DNA of 17,123 nucleotides. Origin: Akkermansiaceae bacterium. Lineage in GTDB: Bacteria > Verrucomicrobiota > Verrucomicrobiia > Verrucomicrobiales > Akkermansiaceae. The first letter of the stretch is position 1. Every line of letters starts with the position of its first letter. The position numbers and the translations under genes were made by a program. Positions 1 through 7,818 of the stretch are shown piece by piece. The stretch covers positions 1-17,123 of the forward strand of contig JALZUI010000154.1 in the NCBI GenBank assembly GCA_023301545.1. The letters are read 5' to 3'. Under the pieces are notes generated by a model that was not told where the DNA came from, searched no databases, and saw only the letters and a program-made list of their open reading frames with translations.

Positions 1-1482
1 TTTCTCAGCTTCTTAAGTCAAACACCCAAAGGAGCTCCCAGCTTTTTTGCCATTGATGAGGCTCACTGCATCTCCGAATGGGGACATGATTTTCGCCCTG
101 ACTACCTCTTACTCGGTAAACTCAAGGAACGCTTCCCTGCTACCCCTTTTGCCGCCTTCACCGCCACCGCTACTCCAAAAGTAGCAAGCAATATCCAAGA
201 GCGCCTTCAGCTCCGCGACCCCGTAACCGTTCGCGCTTCTTTTGATCGCACGAACCTCTTTTACGAAATCCGTTCGCGCACGGATGGCAATCAACAATTA
301 CTCGACTTCATCCAAGATCAACCCGAGGGATGCAGCGGAATCATCTACCGAACCACTCGTAAATCGGTCGAGGAAACCGCGGAATACCTTTCCTCCAAAG
401 GTATTCAGGCCCAAGCATATCACGCAGGGATGCCTGCAGATGAACGAACCCAGATCCAAGATGACTACATTCGAGATAAATACCGTGTCATTGTAGCGAC
501 CGTTGCGTTTGGAATGGGGATTGATAAGCCCGACGTTCGCTTTGTCATCCACTACGATTTACCAAAAACGGTCGAAGGCTACTATCAAGAAACGGGACGA
601 GCTGGAAGAGACGGCGACCCATCCCGATGCCTACTCCTCTATAGCGCCAGTGATGTTGCTAAGCTGGGCTTCATGATTGATAAAAGTGAAGACCCCGAAG
701 AACGAACCCGCAACTGGGCTCTCATTCGACAAATGGACCGCTACGCCTCCTCCACAATTTGTCGCCGCAAGGCTCTCCTCCGCTACTTTGGAGAAGAATA
801 CGAAAAAGAAAAATGTGGAGCCTGTGACAGCTGTGAAGGTCACTTCCGCGAGGTTGAAGCAACTTATGAAGCCCGCGTAATTCTCTCCGCTATTGCTCGG
901 ACTAAACAGCGCTTTGGAGCCAATTATATCTGCGAAGTTATCACGGGAGCAAACACTGAGCGAATCCGCAGCATGGGTCATAATGAGCTCAAAACCTACG
1001 GTCTGGGTAAAAACAAACCCCGTACTTACTGGCGTAGACTTCTCGACGCCCTCCTCGCAGAAGAATACCTCGTTATCTCAGAAGGAGAGTACCCTGTCCC
1101 CCTCCTCTCTGAACTAGGGCATAAGCTCATGAAAGGAGAAGGCTCTTTCACCCTCCGCGAGGACACTCGCATCGAGCCCTCTAAAACCCGCCGCAATACA
1201 GCCTCGGCCTTCGATCCTGATTATGATAATAGTATTTTCGAAGTACTGAGGCGCCTCCGTACGAAGATCGCCGAAGACGAGGCCGTACCTCCGTATGTCG
1301 TATTCAGCGACCGTACCCTACGTGAAATGGCTGCTTACCAACCTAATAACGCGAACGAATTTGGTAAGCTCCACGGTGTAGGGGCCGCGAAAATTGAACG
1401 CTACGCCAACCGATTTCTCATGGAACTTAACGAATACCTTGATCAGTTTCCCAATCTCAGAGAAAAAGCGATTAAGCGCTAG
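1..1482 (+). CDS. recQ: ATP-dependent DNA helicase RecQ (5' end missing)
   Basis: Superfamily 2 3'-5' DNA helicase that unwinds forked and recombination DNA during repair. The frame is open from base 1 with no start, so the gene begins outside the window. 493 residues are present. RecQ is usually about 600, so roughly the first 100, including the Walker A ATP-binding loop, are missing. Seen in order: the DEAH box in the RecQ-typical context IDEAHCISEWGHDFRPDY (about residues 18-35), the TATAT motif (about 54-58), and helicase motifs V and VI (VATVAFGMGIDKPDVR and QETGRAGRDG). Four zinc-binding cysteines follow (ICRRKA then KCGACDSC), then an RQC winged-helix region and a C-terminal HRDC domain (about 410-490). 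The family call is very safe. The next plus-strand gene starts 110 bases downstream, so co-transcription is possible but not shown. Confidence 0.96.
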   Translation, partial: FLSFLSQTPKGAPSFFAIDEAHCISEWGHDFRPDYLLLGKLKERFPATPFAAFTATATPKVASNIQERLQLRDPVTVRASFDRTNLFYEIRSRTDGNQQLLDFIQDQPEGCSGIIYRTTRKSVEETAEYLSSKGIQAQAYHAGMPADERTQIQDDYIRDKYRVIVATVAFGMGIDKPDVRFVIHYDLPKTVEGYYQETGRAGRDGDPSRCLLLYSASDVAKLGFMIDKSEDPEERTRNWALIRQMDRYASSTICRRKALLRYFGEEYEKEKCGACDSCEGHFREVEATYEARVILSAIARTKQRFGANYICEVITGANTERIRSMGHNELKTYGLGKNKPRTYWRRLLDALLAEEYLVISEGEYPVPLLSELGHKLMKGEGSFTLREDTRIEPSKTRRNTASAFDPDYDNSIFEVLRRLRTKIAEDEAVPPYVVFSDRTLREMAAYQPNNANEFGKLHGVGAAKIERYANRFLMELNEYLDQFPNLREKAIKR

Positions 1483-1592
1483 TGATTCGGGTGAGAATTC
1501 AACAAGCTCCTCCCTATCGCTTTTTTCAATTCCTGTATGAAAAGATTGTTTGAGAGTTGCTAAACCGAACATCTCATTAGAGCATAAAACCC

Positions 1593-2216
1593 ATGAAATC
1601 TGGTAAGTCCTTTATCCAAATCCTAATCTTTACCTTCCCCCTACTCCTCATTGCGATGGTCATAGTGGGTATCGCTCTCTACGAGCAGCGCCGGGTCGAT
1701 AAACAAGAGGAACACCCCATGTCCCAACGGGTAACGATTCAGGGAATGATTGGCCAAAGCACCAAGCTCCGAGAGTTCATGTCCCCCAGAGGATTAAAAA
1801 CTGAGGAAGAAATTCAAAAGCTCAAAATGACCACCGCCTTTATCGACGGCTCACTCTCCCCCGTTAATATCGGCATGGTCGTTAACAAGGAAACAAAACT
1901 CACTGAAGCAGGCCTCCTGTGGAAAGAATATCAAATCGAGTATGAGGGAAAGGGGCAGAGTAAGTCCTTACACATCAACTACCTCACAGCCTCTGATGCG
2001 GAACTCGCTATAGGCCTCGCTATTGCAGAAGCACTTCCGCAACAAGCACTCCGCCATGGTCTAACAATTAGCTTCGGCCCCACTGGAGAGAACAGCCTCA
2101 TCAACGACTGGGTAACAACCGCTAAAACGGACTCAGCCCTCTCCTCCTTTTATGAAGATGGAATCGATTGGAAGTTTTTGACTGACAAAACTGCAGCTTA
2201 CCTCCAATCGCTTTAA
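1593..2216 (+). CDS. membrane-anchored protein of unknown function
   Basis: I do not recognise this 207-residue protein. Residues 8-29 form one strong hydrophobic segment (around FTFPLLLIAMVIVGIALY) preceded by two lysines and followed by RRVDK. That suggests an uncleaved N-terminal anchor with the rest outside the cytoplasm. The remainder is soluble, with no cysteines and no obvious catalytic motif. An alanine-rich helix (about 130-150, around ASDAELAIGLAIAEALPQQ) follows a predicted strand. This faintly recalls the core of M28-type peptidases, but no zinc ligands are visible, so I do not call it one. The ATG at 1593 was chosen because it precedes the anchor. No Shine-Dalgarno is visible. 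It ends 11 bases from the convergent lpxB stop, with no room for a separate terminator. Confidence 0.75.
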   Translation: MKSGKSFIQILIFTFPLLLIAMVIVGIALYEQRRVDKQEEHPMSQRVTIQGMIGQSTKLREFMSPRGLKTEEEIQKLKMTTAFIDGSLSPVNIGMVVNKETKLTEAGLLWKEYQIEYEGKGQSKSLHINYLTASDAELAIGLAIAEALPQQALRHGLTISFGPTGENSLINDWVTTAKTDSALSSFYEDGIDWKFLTDKTAAYLQSL

Positions 2217-2227
2217 TAAGAGACTTC

Positions 2228-3370
2228 TCAGCCTTTCTGTAAGCACGCGATAATTTCCTTCGCTGCTTTATTGTGAGCTCCGCCACCGCCGAGCATTCCT
2301 TTTACTCGCGCCAACTCTTCCTGCATAGTCCAGCGGTAATCAGCGTCACTTAGGATCTCCAACATCTCATTACTCAGGTTTTGAGGCGTCGCTTCATCTT
2401 GGATCAACTCCTTCACTACGAATTTATCAGCGAGGATATTAACCATCCCAATATAAGGGATTTTGATCACCGCCTTAGCGATGAGATAAGTCAACTGTGA
2501 GACCTTATAAACCAAGGCGTATGGGAGACCATAAAAACCAGCCTCTAATGAAGCCGTACCACTAGCAATCCATGCCGCTCCAGCTTTTTGCATGAGCAGA
2601 TGACTTTCGCCTAGAGAAATAGTAACTTTGCCGTTCTTATAAAGTGCATCATCCGCCAAGAACTCCATCGCGAGCTCCTGAATTTTTTCCGAAGGAACCG
2701 CGAGCTCGAAAGTCGTGTTTGCACGCTCTCTATTAACAAGCGCTGCCGCTTCTAGCATGACGGGCAAGAGTGACTTCACCTCACGAGAACGACTCCCGGG
2801 AAAAAGCCCCACTAAACTTTCCTCACGAGTGAGGTGTACACGACGTTCCTCAAGCTCTTCAACCATCGGATGCCCGATCCATTTCGCTTCAAGCCCGGAT
2901 TGATGATAGAGCTCTTCTTCAAAATCGAAGACACACAGCATAAGGTCCAGCCATTCGGCCATCTTCGGAATCCGCTTACGGTTCCACGCCCACACTTGCG
3001 GGCTAATGTAGTAACAAATTTTTCCAGCGTAGCCTTCTTTGCGTAACGCTTTCGCCAGGCGTAAATTAAAACCGGGATAATCCACAAGGATCACGAGCTC
3101 AGTCTCGAGCTCTAGAATCTCTTGAACCGTCTGTTCAAATTTCTTCTTAAACCAGCCGTATTTTTTGAGAACTTCAGTAAAACCAATTACCGCAGCTTCC
3201 TCGACCCAATCTTCAAAGGAATCCCCATATTTAGCTTGGAGCTCCGAGCCTCCCAAACCGTGAAATGAATACTCCCCCTCTGTAAGCGAGGCCTCCATCG
3301 CAGACAATAATTCCACAGCGTGTAAATCACCGCTGCGTTCGCCTGAAACTAAATAGATGACCTTGCTCAT
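2228..3370 (-). CDS. lpxB: lipid-A-disaccharide synthase LpxB
   Basis: Peripheral inner-membrane glycosyltransferase (family GT19, GT-B fold). It joins UDP-2,3-diacylglucosamine and lipid X to make the lipid A disaccharide, so the cell should carry a lipopolysaccharide outer membrane. Its 380 residues match the family's usual length. Visible signatures are GERSGD near the N terminus (10-15, normally GEASGD), VDYPGFN (96-102) carrying the expected catalytic aspartate D97, and YISPQVWAW (121-129). PGSRSREV (191-198) holds the conserved arginine R194, SGTASLEAG (270-278) marks the sugar-nucleotide site, and N311 matches the conserved asparagine. It starts 11 bases after trpB stops, so it is almost certainly translated from the same message. 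No clear Shine-Dalgarno precedes the ATG. Confidence 0.95.
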   Translation of the reverse strand: MSKVIYLVSGERSGDLHAVELLSAMEASLTEGEYSFHGLGGSELQAKYGDSFEDWVEEAAVIGFTEVLKKYGWFKKKFEQTVQEILELETELVILVDYPGFNLRLAKALRKEGYAGKICYYISPQVWAWNRKRIPKMAEWLDLMLCVFDFEEELYHQSGLEAKWIGHPMVEELEERRVHLTREESLVGLFPGSRSREVKSLLPVMLEAAALVNRERANTTFELAVPSEKIQELAMEFLADDALYKNGKVTISLGESHLLMQKAGAAWIASGTASLEAGFYGLPYALVYKVSQLTYLIAKAVIKIPYIGMVNILADKFVVKELIQDEATPQNLSNEMLEILSDADYRWTMQEELARVKGMLGGGGAHNKAAKEIIACLQKG

Positions 3371-3381
3371 TCCGCTAAAAC

Positions 3382-4572
3382 TTACAGAAGGAACTTAGCT
3401 GCCTGCTCCACATCTTTGTCACCACGACCAGACATATTACAGATAATGATCTTATCCGAAGACATTGAGCCTGCTATTTTAATCACATGCGCGAGGGCAT
3501 GTGAGGTTTCTAAGGCAGGGAGGATTCCTTCTACACTAGAAATTTCTTTGAAGGCCGCTAGCGCTTCGTCATCAGTCGCAAAGGCGTACTCCGCGCGTCC
3601 GATATCTTGTAAGTATGCGTGCTCAGGTCCTACAGCGGCATAGTCCAGACCAGCACTTACCGAGTGCGTAAGTTCAATCTGTCCATCATCGTCCGCTAGG
3701 AGCCAAGTCTTCGTACCTTGCAGTACTCCTAACTTCCCTCCTTGGAAACGAGCCGCATGACGTTCAGGAATAATCCCATCACCACCAGCTTCTACACCCA
3801 CCATTTTCACATCCTCGGTATCGAGGAAGGGGTGGAAAAGGCCAATCGCATTTGAACCACCACCGACACAAGCAATCAACATGTCAGGAAGGCGTCCTTC
3901 TTTTTCTAAAATTTGTTCACGGGCTTCTAATCCGATAACACGGTGGAAATCACGAACCATCATCGGGAATGGATGCGCTCCTAGAGCAGACCCTAAAATA
4001 TAGTGAGTGTTCTCTACGCTGGCCACCCAGTCACGCATCGCTTCATTAACCGCTTCTTTCAGCGTCGCTTGCCCTGCGGTAACTCCTACCACCTCTGCGC
4101 CCATCAGTCTCATCCGAGCAACATTCAAGGCCTGGCGTTCCATATCAACCGCTCCCATATAGACTCGGCATTCCATCCCAAAGCGGGCACAAACCGTAGC
4201 AGTAGCAACGCCATGCTGCCCTGCACCTGTTTCCGCAATGATGCGTTTTTTACCGAGGCGTTTAGCGAGGAGGATCTGGCCAATCGCATTATTAATCTTG
4301 TGCGCACCAGTATGTAAAAGGTCTTCGCGCTTAAAGTAAATCTTAGCTCCGCCCAACTGCTTCGTGAGACGCTCAGCAAAGTAAAGAGGCGTCGGTCGCC
4401 CACAGAAATTCATTAAAAGGTCGTCGAGTTCAGCTTGAAAAGCAGGATCAGCCTTAGCCTCTTTATAAGCGTTCTCAAGATCGAGCAAAGGAGTCATCAA
4501 GGTCTCAGGAACAAACATCCCTCCGAATTTACCATAGTGACCAGTTTTATCTGGAAGCGTTGCGTTACTCAT
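3382..4572 (-). CDS. trpB: tryptophan synthase beta chain
   Basis: PLP enzyme that condenses indole with serine to give tryptophan, normally paired with TrpA. It is 396 residues from the chosen ATG, a normal length. The N terminus GHYGKFGGMFVPETL is characteristic of TrpB1. HTGAHKINN carries the PLP lysine (K92), AETGAGQHG carries the catalytic glutamate (E114), and GGGSNAIG binds the PLP phosphate. A TTG at 4584 would add four residues in frame. I prefer the ATG at 4572 because the extension adds no conserved sequence and neither start has a ribosome binding site. No trpA or other tryptophan gene lies nearby. The neighbours are mnmM upstream (45-base gap) and lpxB downstream (11 bases). Confidence 0.95.
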   Translation of the reverse strand: MSNATLPDKTGHYGKFGGMFVPETLMTPLLDLENAYKEAKADPAFQAELDDLLMNFCGRPTPLYFAERLTKQLGGAKIYFKREDLLHTGAHKINNAIGQILLAKRLGKKRIIAETGAGQHGVATATVCARFGMECRVYMGAVDMERQALNVARMRLMGAEVVGVTAGQATLKEAVNEAMRDWVASVENTHYILGSALGAHPFPMMVRDFHRVIGLEAREQILEKEGRLPDMLIACVGGGSNAIGLFHPFLDTEDVKMVGVEAGGDGIIPERHAARFQGGKLGVLQGTKTWLLADDDGQIELTHSVSAGLDYAAVGPEHAYLQDIGRAEYAFATDDEALAAFKEISSVEGILPALETSHALAHVIKIAGSMSSDKIIICNMSGRGDKDVEQAAKFLL

Positions 4573-4617
4573 TATGAGATTCAATGTAGCAGACTTTTTC
4601 GATTGAACAGCAAAAAA

Positions 4618-5181
4618 TTACGGAAGATTTTTCTGAACGGCGATTAGGTATGGCGCAGGATTTTTCGGGTTGTGCGGAGACATGCGCATTACCAGATAAT
4701 GAGGAGTCTCCAGCTCGCGAGCCCAAGCCTCCACCGCGGAGGCTTCCGAGGCCCCGCCATCATGCCCAGGGTAGCACATAATCGTGATAATCCCCTTATG
4801 AGCCAAGAGCTCCAAGGCACTCTCTAGGGCTAGTAGAGTCGTCTGCTCTTGCGTAATAACGGATTTATCTCCATTGGGGAGATAACCCAGATTAAACATC
4901 GCAGCCGTCACAGGTTCTTTAACGACCTGTGACAATTGACTGTGACACCCCGCAGTCAAAACCGCTTGATGTCCAGCTTGCTCCAGCAATTCACTGGTAC
5001 GACTGACCGCTTCTTCTTGTAAGTCAAAGCCGTAAACCGTTCCCTCTGTACCCACTAATTCCGCAAGGAAGAGCGTATCATGCCCGTTCCCCACAGTCGC
5101 ATCTAAGACTCGATCACCAGGCTTAACAACCTGTTTAACCCAATCGTGAACCAGTGGGAGCGTACGAAGTAAAAATGACAT
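4618..5181 (-). CDS. mnmM: YtqB/MnmM-family SAM-dependent methyltransferase
   Basis: Class I methyltransferase of the group once labelled 'rRNA methylase' (YtqB). Characterised members, as I recall, methylate nm5(s2)U to mnm5(s2)U at the tRNA wobble position and are named MnmM. It is 187 residues, the family length. The SAM loop is DATVGNGHDT (27-36), the acidic end of strand 2 is GFDLQ (51-55), and FNLGYLPNGDK (96-106) is the hallmark of this group. A TT pair follows (114-115), and there is a CYPGHDGG segment near the C-terminal half. An AAGAGAAG-like ribosome binding site lies a few bases upstream of the ATG, one of the few in the window. It sits between the ABC1 kinase (62-base gap) and trpB. 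Fold and family are clear, but the exact substrate in this organism is inferred. Confidence 0.85.
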   Translation of the reverse strand: MSFLLRTLPLVHDWVKQVVKPGDRVLDATVGNGHDTLFLAELVGTEGTVYGFDLQEEAVSRTSELLEQAGHQAVLTAGCHSQLSQVVKEPVTAAMFNLGYLPNGDKSVITQEQTTLLALESALELLAHKGIITIMCYPGHDGGASEASAVEAWARELETPHYLVMRMSPHNPKNPAPYLIAVQKNLP

Positions 5182-5243
5182 TACTTCTCTTAGGCTCTAG
5201 ATTACACCATGACCAGATTGATTTTAGAACATCTAGACCCTTC

Positions 5244-6557
5244 TCAGGAACCAGAACTAAACTCGGGCATGTTTGTAGTGACCTTAGCCTTAAGACTACC
5301 GCAAAGGTTGTAGAGACCGAAGTACGTACGGTTAAGGTAAAGCGCATGTGCCGAACCTCTAGATGAGGTCAATTTTTTCAGCTCTGCATCATCCCCTGTA
5401 CGTTCTCCGAATTGATAAATTTCATCAAGGTATTTAGGATCTCCGAAATCGAATTCAGGCTGGCTAAATGGTCTTGATAACAGCTCTACCGATTCTCTAA
5501 ACACAGGAATCAAAATTCCCCGCTCGTAGTCCCCGTCGCTCTCTAGGATCAAGCCTAGATCACATAATAAGGACTCGAATAAAGCCTCGTCGGCAAGTGC
5601 TTCAGGCGACATTAATGAGAAGTACGAATCATAAAACCATTCAGGAAGCTTCTTAACACAACCAAAGTCAATCACCCACAATTCTCCATCCTTGATGAGG
5701 AAATTCCCCGGATGTGGATCTGCATGAAACTCCTTAAGTGTATGAACTTGAAAGTGGCAAAAATCCCATAGGGCTTGCCCAATTTGATCACGCTCAGCTT
5801 GGCTATGCTCTTGACTGTAATATTGATCCAGATGAACTCCCTCGATCCAATCCATTGTCAGGATGCGCTTGGTGCTCATCTCTTCGTAATACTTAGGGAA
5901 ACGAATATTTTTGAGCCCAGAGGACTTTTCGATCAATTCTTGTCCCCTGCTCAACTCTAAGGTGTAGTCCGTTTCTTCGGTTAGACGCTCTTTCACCTCG
6001 TTTAAATAGAGATCAATCGATTTCGCGTCTAAGTTCATTAGCCGAATCGCAAAGGGGCGAACGAGCTTAAGATCAGACTCCAAGCTGTTAGCCACCCCAG
6101 GGTATTGTACCTTCACCGCATAATCCTTACCGTCAATGTCTGCCTTGTGCACTTGGCCAATAGACGCGCCAGCAACTGCTATTGGGGTGAAGCTATCAAA
6201 CACCTCTTTCGGCGACCGTTGCAGTTCTTGTTTAAAGGTTTTTACGACCAGTGGGTAGGATAGTGGCGGAGCTGAATACTGCGCTTTTGAAAACTGCTCT
6301 TGGTAAGCTTTCGGCAAGAGGTTTCGGTCGAGCGATAGCATTTGCGCAACCTTTAACGGTCCGCCTTTCAGCTTTGAAAAGGTATCAAAAGTTCGCTCAG
6401 CAGTGTCCTCATGGAACTCCTCCTTAGCGCCTTCAGACTTAAGCACACTTTTCGCCTTATACTTAACGAAATTCGCGCCAATCGCCGCTCCCGTGCCCAT
6501 AATCGAGGCCGCTCGGGCGATCTTGTTTTTAGGAATTGAGGTTTGTACTTTAGTCAT
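5244..6557 (-). CDS. ABC1/UbiB (AarF/ADCK) family atypical kinase
   Basis: 437-residue protein kinase-like protein of the UbiB/COQ8 family. Relatives support isoprenoid lipid or quinone metabolism through ATPase or kinase-like activity, and the substrate here is unknown. Visible elements are LKGGPLKVAQMLS (63-75), which occupies the KxGQ position but reads KVAQ, and AGASIGQVH (129-137), the family's alanine-rich replacement for the P-loop. VKVQYPG carries the ATP-binding lysine (K149), EETDY (about 195-199) follows, HADPHPGN (278-285) is the catalytic loop, and VIDFG (295-299) is the metal-binding DFG. No clear membrane helices were seen at the C terminus, unlike E. coli UbiB. It starts 10 bases after the TetR-like gene ends, so the two are surely co-transcribed. 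Confidence 0.93.
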   Translation of the reverse strand: MTKVQTSIPKNKIARAASIMGTGAAIGANFVKYKAKSVLKSEGAKEEFHEDTAERTFDTFSKLKGGPLKVAQMLSLDRNLLPKAYQEQFSKAQYSAPPLSYPLVVKTFKQELQRSPKEVFDSFTPIAVAGASIGQVHKADIDGKDYAVKVQYPGVANSLESDLKLVRPFAIRLMNLDAKSIDLYLNEVKERLTEETDYTLELSRGQELIEKSSGLKNIRFPKYYEEMSTKRILTMDWIEGVHLDQYYSQEHSQAERDQIGQALWDFCHFQVHTLKEFHADPHPGNFLIKDGELWVIDFGCVKKLPEWFYDSYFSLMSPEALADEALFESLLCDLGLILESDGDYERGILIPVFRESVELLSRPFSQPEFDFGDPKYLDEIYQFGERTGDDAELKKLTSSRGSAHALYLNRTYFGLYNLCGSLKAKVTTNMPEFSSGS

Positions 6558-6567
6558 CTTAAAATAA

Positions 6568-7218
6568 TTATCGATTACGTCCGAAAAGGAATTTACCTAG
6601 GTCAAGCCCAGCTTCAATCGCCGAGAAACGGGTCACTTCATGCCCAAATTTTACAGTTTTCTCGATTAGCGAATCGGTATCTTGAAAGCCCTCACTTGTG
6701 TCATTGAGCCAGAACTCGATGAGAAAGAGGAAAACAGGCCATCCGCCTCGATAGCTTTCTTCCGTAATCTTGCTAGGAATCATCGTTCCTCCTTCTGCCA
6801 CAACCTCACTCATTAGGTCATGAGCACTGTGATCAAAGACCTCTTTCATCCCCTTCAAGCTCGGACAAAACATGGATTTCTCACGGCGTGGAAAGGATTG
6901 TAAAAAACGGGAGCGATACTCTAGCGCATTCTCGAAGTAGGTAAAAAAGAAAGCCAGCAGCTTCCCTCGCGAATCATAAGCTTGGTAGTCCTCATCGTTA
7001 TTAAGAGCCTCTTGTGTCTGGCTAACTAGGACCTTCCAAAACCCTGACTGAATTGAATCAAAGGAGGAATAATGCTGGTAAAATTCTTTTTCTGAGAGCT
7101 CTAGCTCTTTACAGAATTTGAAGATACTCGCAGGTGCATGACCGTTCTCTAAAAGATGTTCCCAGTACTTCTCTTGAATCAATGTCGATATGTCTCGTTC
7201 CACAGGTTTGTCGCTCAC
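6568..7218 (-). CDS. TetR-like transcriptional regulator
   Basis: 216-residue protein with an N-terminal TetR-type helix-turn-helix. Residues up to about 60 read as three helices, with SIFKFCKELELSEKEFYQHYSSFDSI resembling the recognition helix, tyrosine turn and following linker. The rest is a helical, aromatic-rich ligand domain resembling the TetR C-terminal domains that accompany ABC1 kinases. The pair probably forms a regulator-target operon, with the ABC1 gene 10 bases downstream. Two in-frame GTG starts exist (7227 and 7218). I chose 7218, giving MSDKPVERD, but neither has a good ribosome binding site, so this start is uncertain. The helix-turn-helix is less typical than in standard TetR proteins, so DNA binding is likely but not certain. 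Confidence 0.8.
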   Translation of the reverse strand: MSDKPVERDISTLIQEKYWEHLLENGHAPASIFKFCKELELSEKEFYQHYSSFDSIQSGFWKVLVSQTQEALNNDEDYQAYDSRGKLLAFFFTYFENALEYRSRFLQSFPRREKSMFCPSLKGMKEVFDHSAHDLMSEVVAEGGTMIPSKITEESYRGGWPVFLFLIEFWLNDTSEGFQDTDSLIEKTVKFGHEVTRFSAIEAGLDLGKFLFGRNR

Positions 7219-7280
7219 AATGAACACTCGACCCGATCAAGAGGAAGTCAAAAGGTTTTTACCCTTCAGCTCCTGCACTG

Positions 7281-7310
7281 AATATAACGAGTAATTTCTC
7301 AAGCGCTTAA
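7281..7310 (-). promoter_or_regulatory. possible promoter and operator of the TetR-ABC1 operon
   Basis: On the minus strand a TATATT hexamer (7281-7286) lies 18 bases from a weak -35-like TTAAGC (7305-7310). Overlapping that -35 is the 8-base palindrome AAGCGCTT (7301-7308), which extends imperfectly to 7299-7310. A palindrome over the promoter is where a self-regulating TetR protein would bind. A second imperfect dyad (AAGG..CCTT, 7252-7266) lies nearer the start codon. This is pattern matching on short motifs, so confidence is low. Confidence 0.25.
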
Positions 7311-7348
7311 CACGGGAGTTCCTACAAAATAAGACAGTCCCCAAACGC

Positions 7349-7377
7349 AAAAAAGACCTCCTATGGAGGTCTTTTTT
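7349..7377 (-). terminator. strong rho-independent terminator after rplS, probably bidirectional
   Basis: A perfect 13-base inverted repeat (AAAAAAGACCTCC and GGAGGTCTTTTTT) is separated by a three-base loop. On the minus strand it lies 21 bases past the rplS stop and ends in six Us. It is symmetrical, so it could also stop transcripts from the other strand. It separates the rplS-terminated block from the TetR-ABC1 operon. Confidence 0.92.
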
Positions 7378-7398
7378 ATCAAGGTAAGTAATCTAGAA

Positions 7399-7749
7399 TT
7401 ACTTCTTTTTCGCAGGCTTAACGAGAAGAGCACGCTTACCGATACGGTCACGAAGGTAGTTAAGTTTTGCACGACGTACTTTACCGCGTGTTACAACTTC
7501 AACTTTCTGGATACGTGGGGAGTGGAATGCGAATACACGCTCAACACCTTCACCGTAAGAAATCTTACGTACGGTAAATGATTTGTTAACTGATGATCCA
7601 CTCATTCCAATGACAAGTCCTTGGAAAAGCTGAACACGTTCTTTCTCTCCTTCTTTTACAAGAGTGTGGACTTTAACGGAATCTCCTACGTTAAAATCAA
7701 TAGGAGCTTCTTTCAGTTGTTCTGCTTCGATCTTGTCAATGATATTCAT
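7399..7749 (-). CDS. rplS: 50S ribosomal protein L19
   Basis: Large-subunit ribosomal protein at the 30S-50S interface. Its 116 residues match the family. The conserved core is visible: DFNVGDSVKVHTLVKEG near residue 18, ERVQLFQGLVI, SFTVRKISYGEGVERVF, and the basic KVRRAKLNYLRDRIGKRA followed by a lysine tail. In many bacteria rplS ends the rpsP-rimM-trmD operon. Here it follows a CdsZ-like gene instead, with a 69-base leader before the ATG, and it is directly followed by a strong terminator. No Shine-Dalgarno is seen in front of the ATG, which is surprising for a highly expressed gene. Confidence 0.97.
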   Translation of the reverse strand: MNIIDKIEAEQLKEAPIDFNVGDSVKVHTLVKEGEKERVQLFQGLVIGMSGSSVNKSFTVRKISYGEGVERVFAFHSPRIQKVEVVTRGKVRRAKLNYLRDRIGKRALLVKPAKKK

Positions 7750-7818
7750 GGTTCTACGGGGCTAGGTATTAGCGGGGCGAAAGACTTACTCAACCATTCT
7801 TAACAATGCAACAAAAAA

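Noticed and set aside
2812..3087. Open frames on both strands inside lpxB
   Set aside because: They are shadows of lpxB. lpxB has the full set of family motifs over this stretch.
4003..4317. 104-residue plus-strand frame opposite trpB
   Set aside because: No recognisable family; trpB's conserved motifs account for the sequence.
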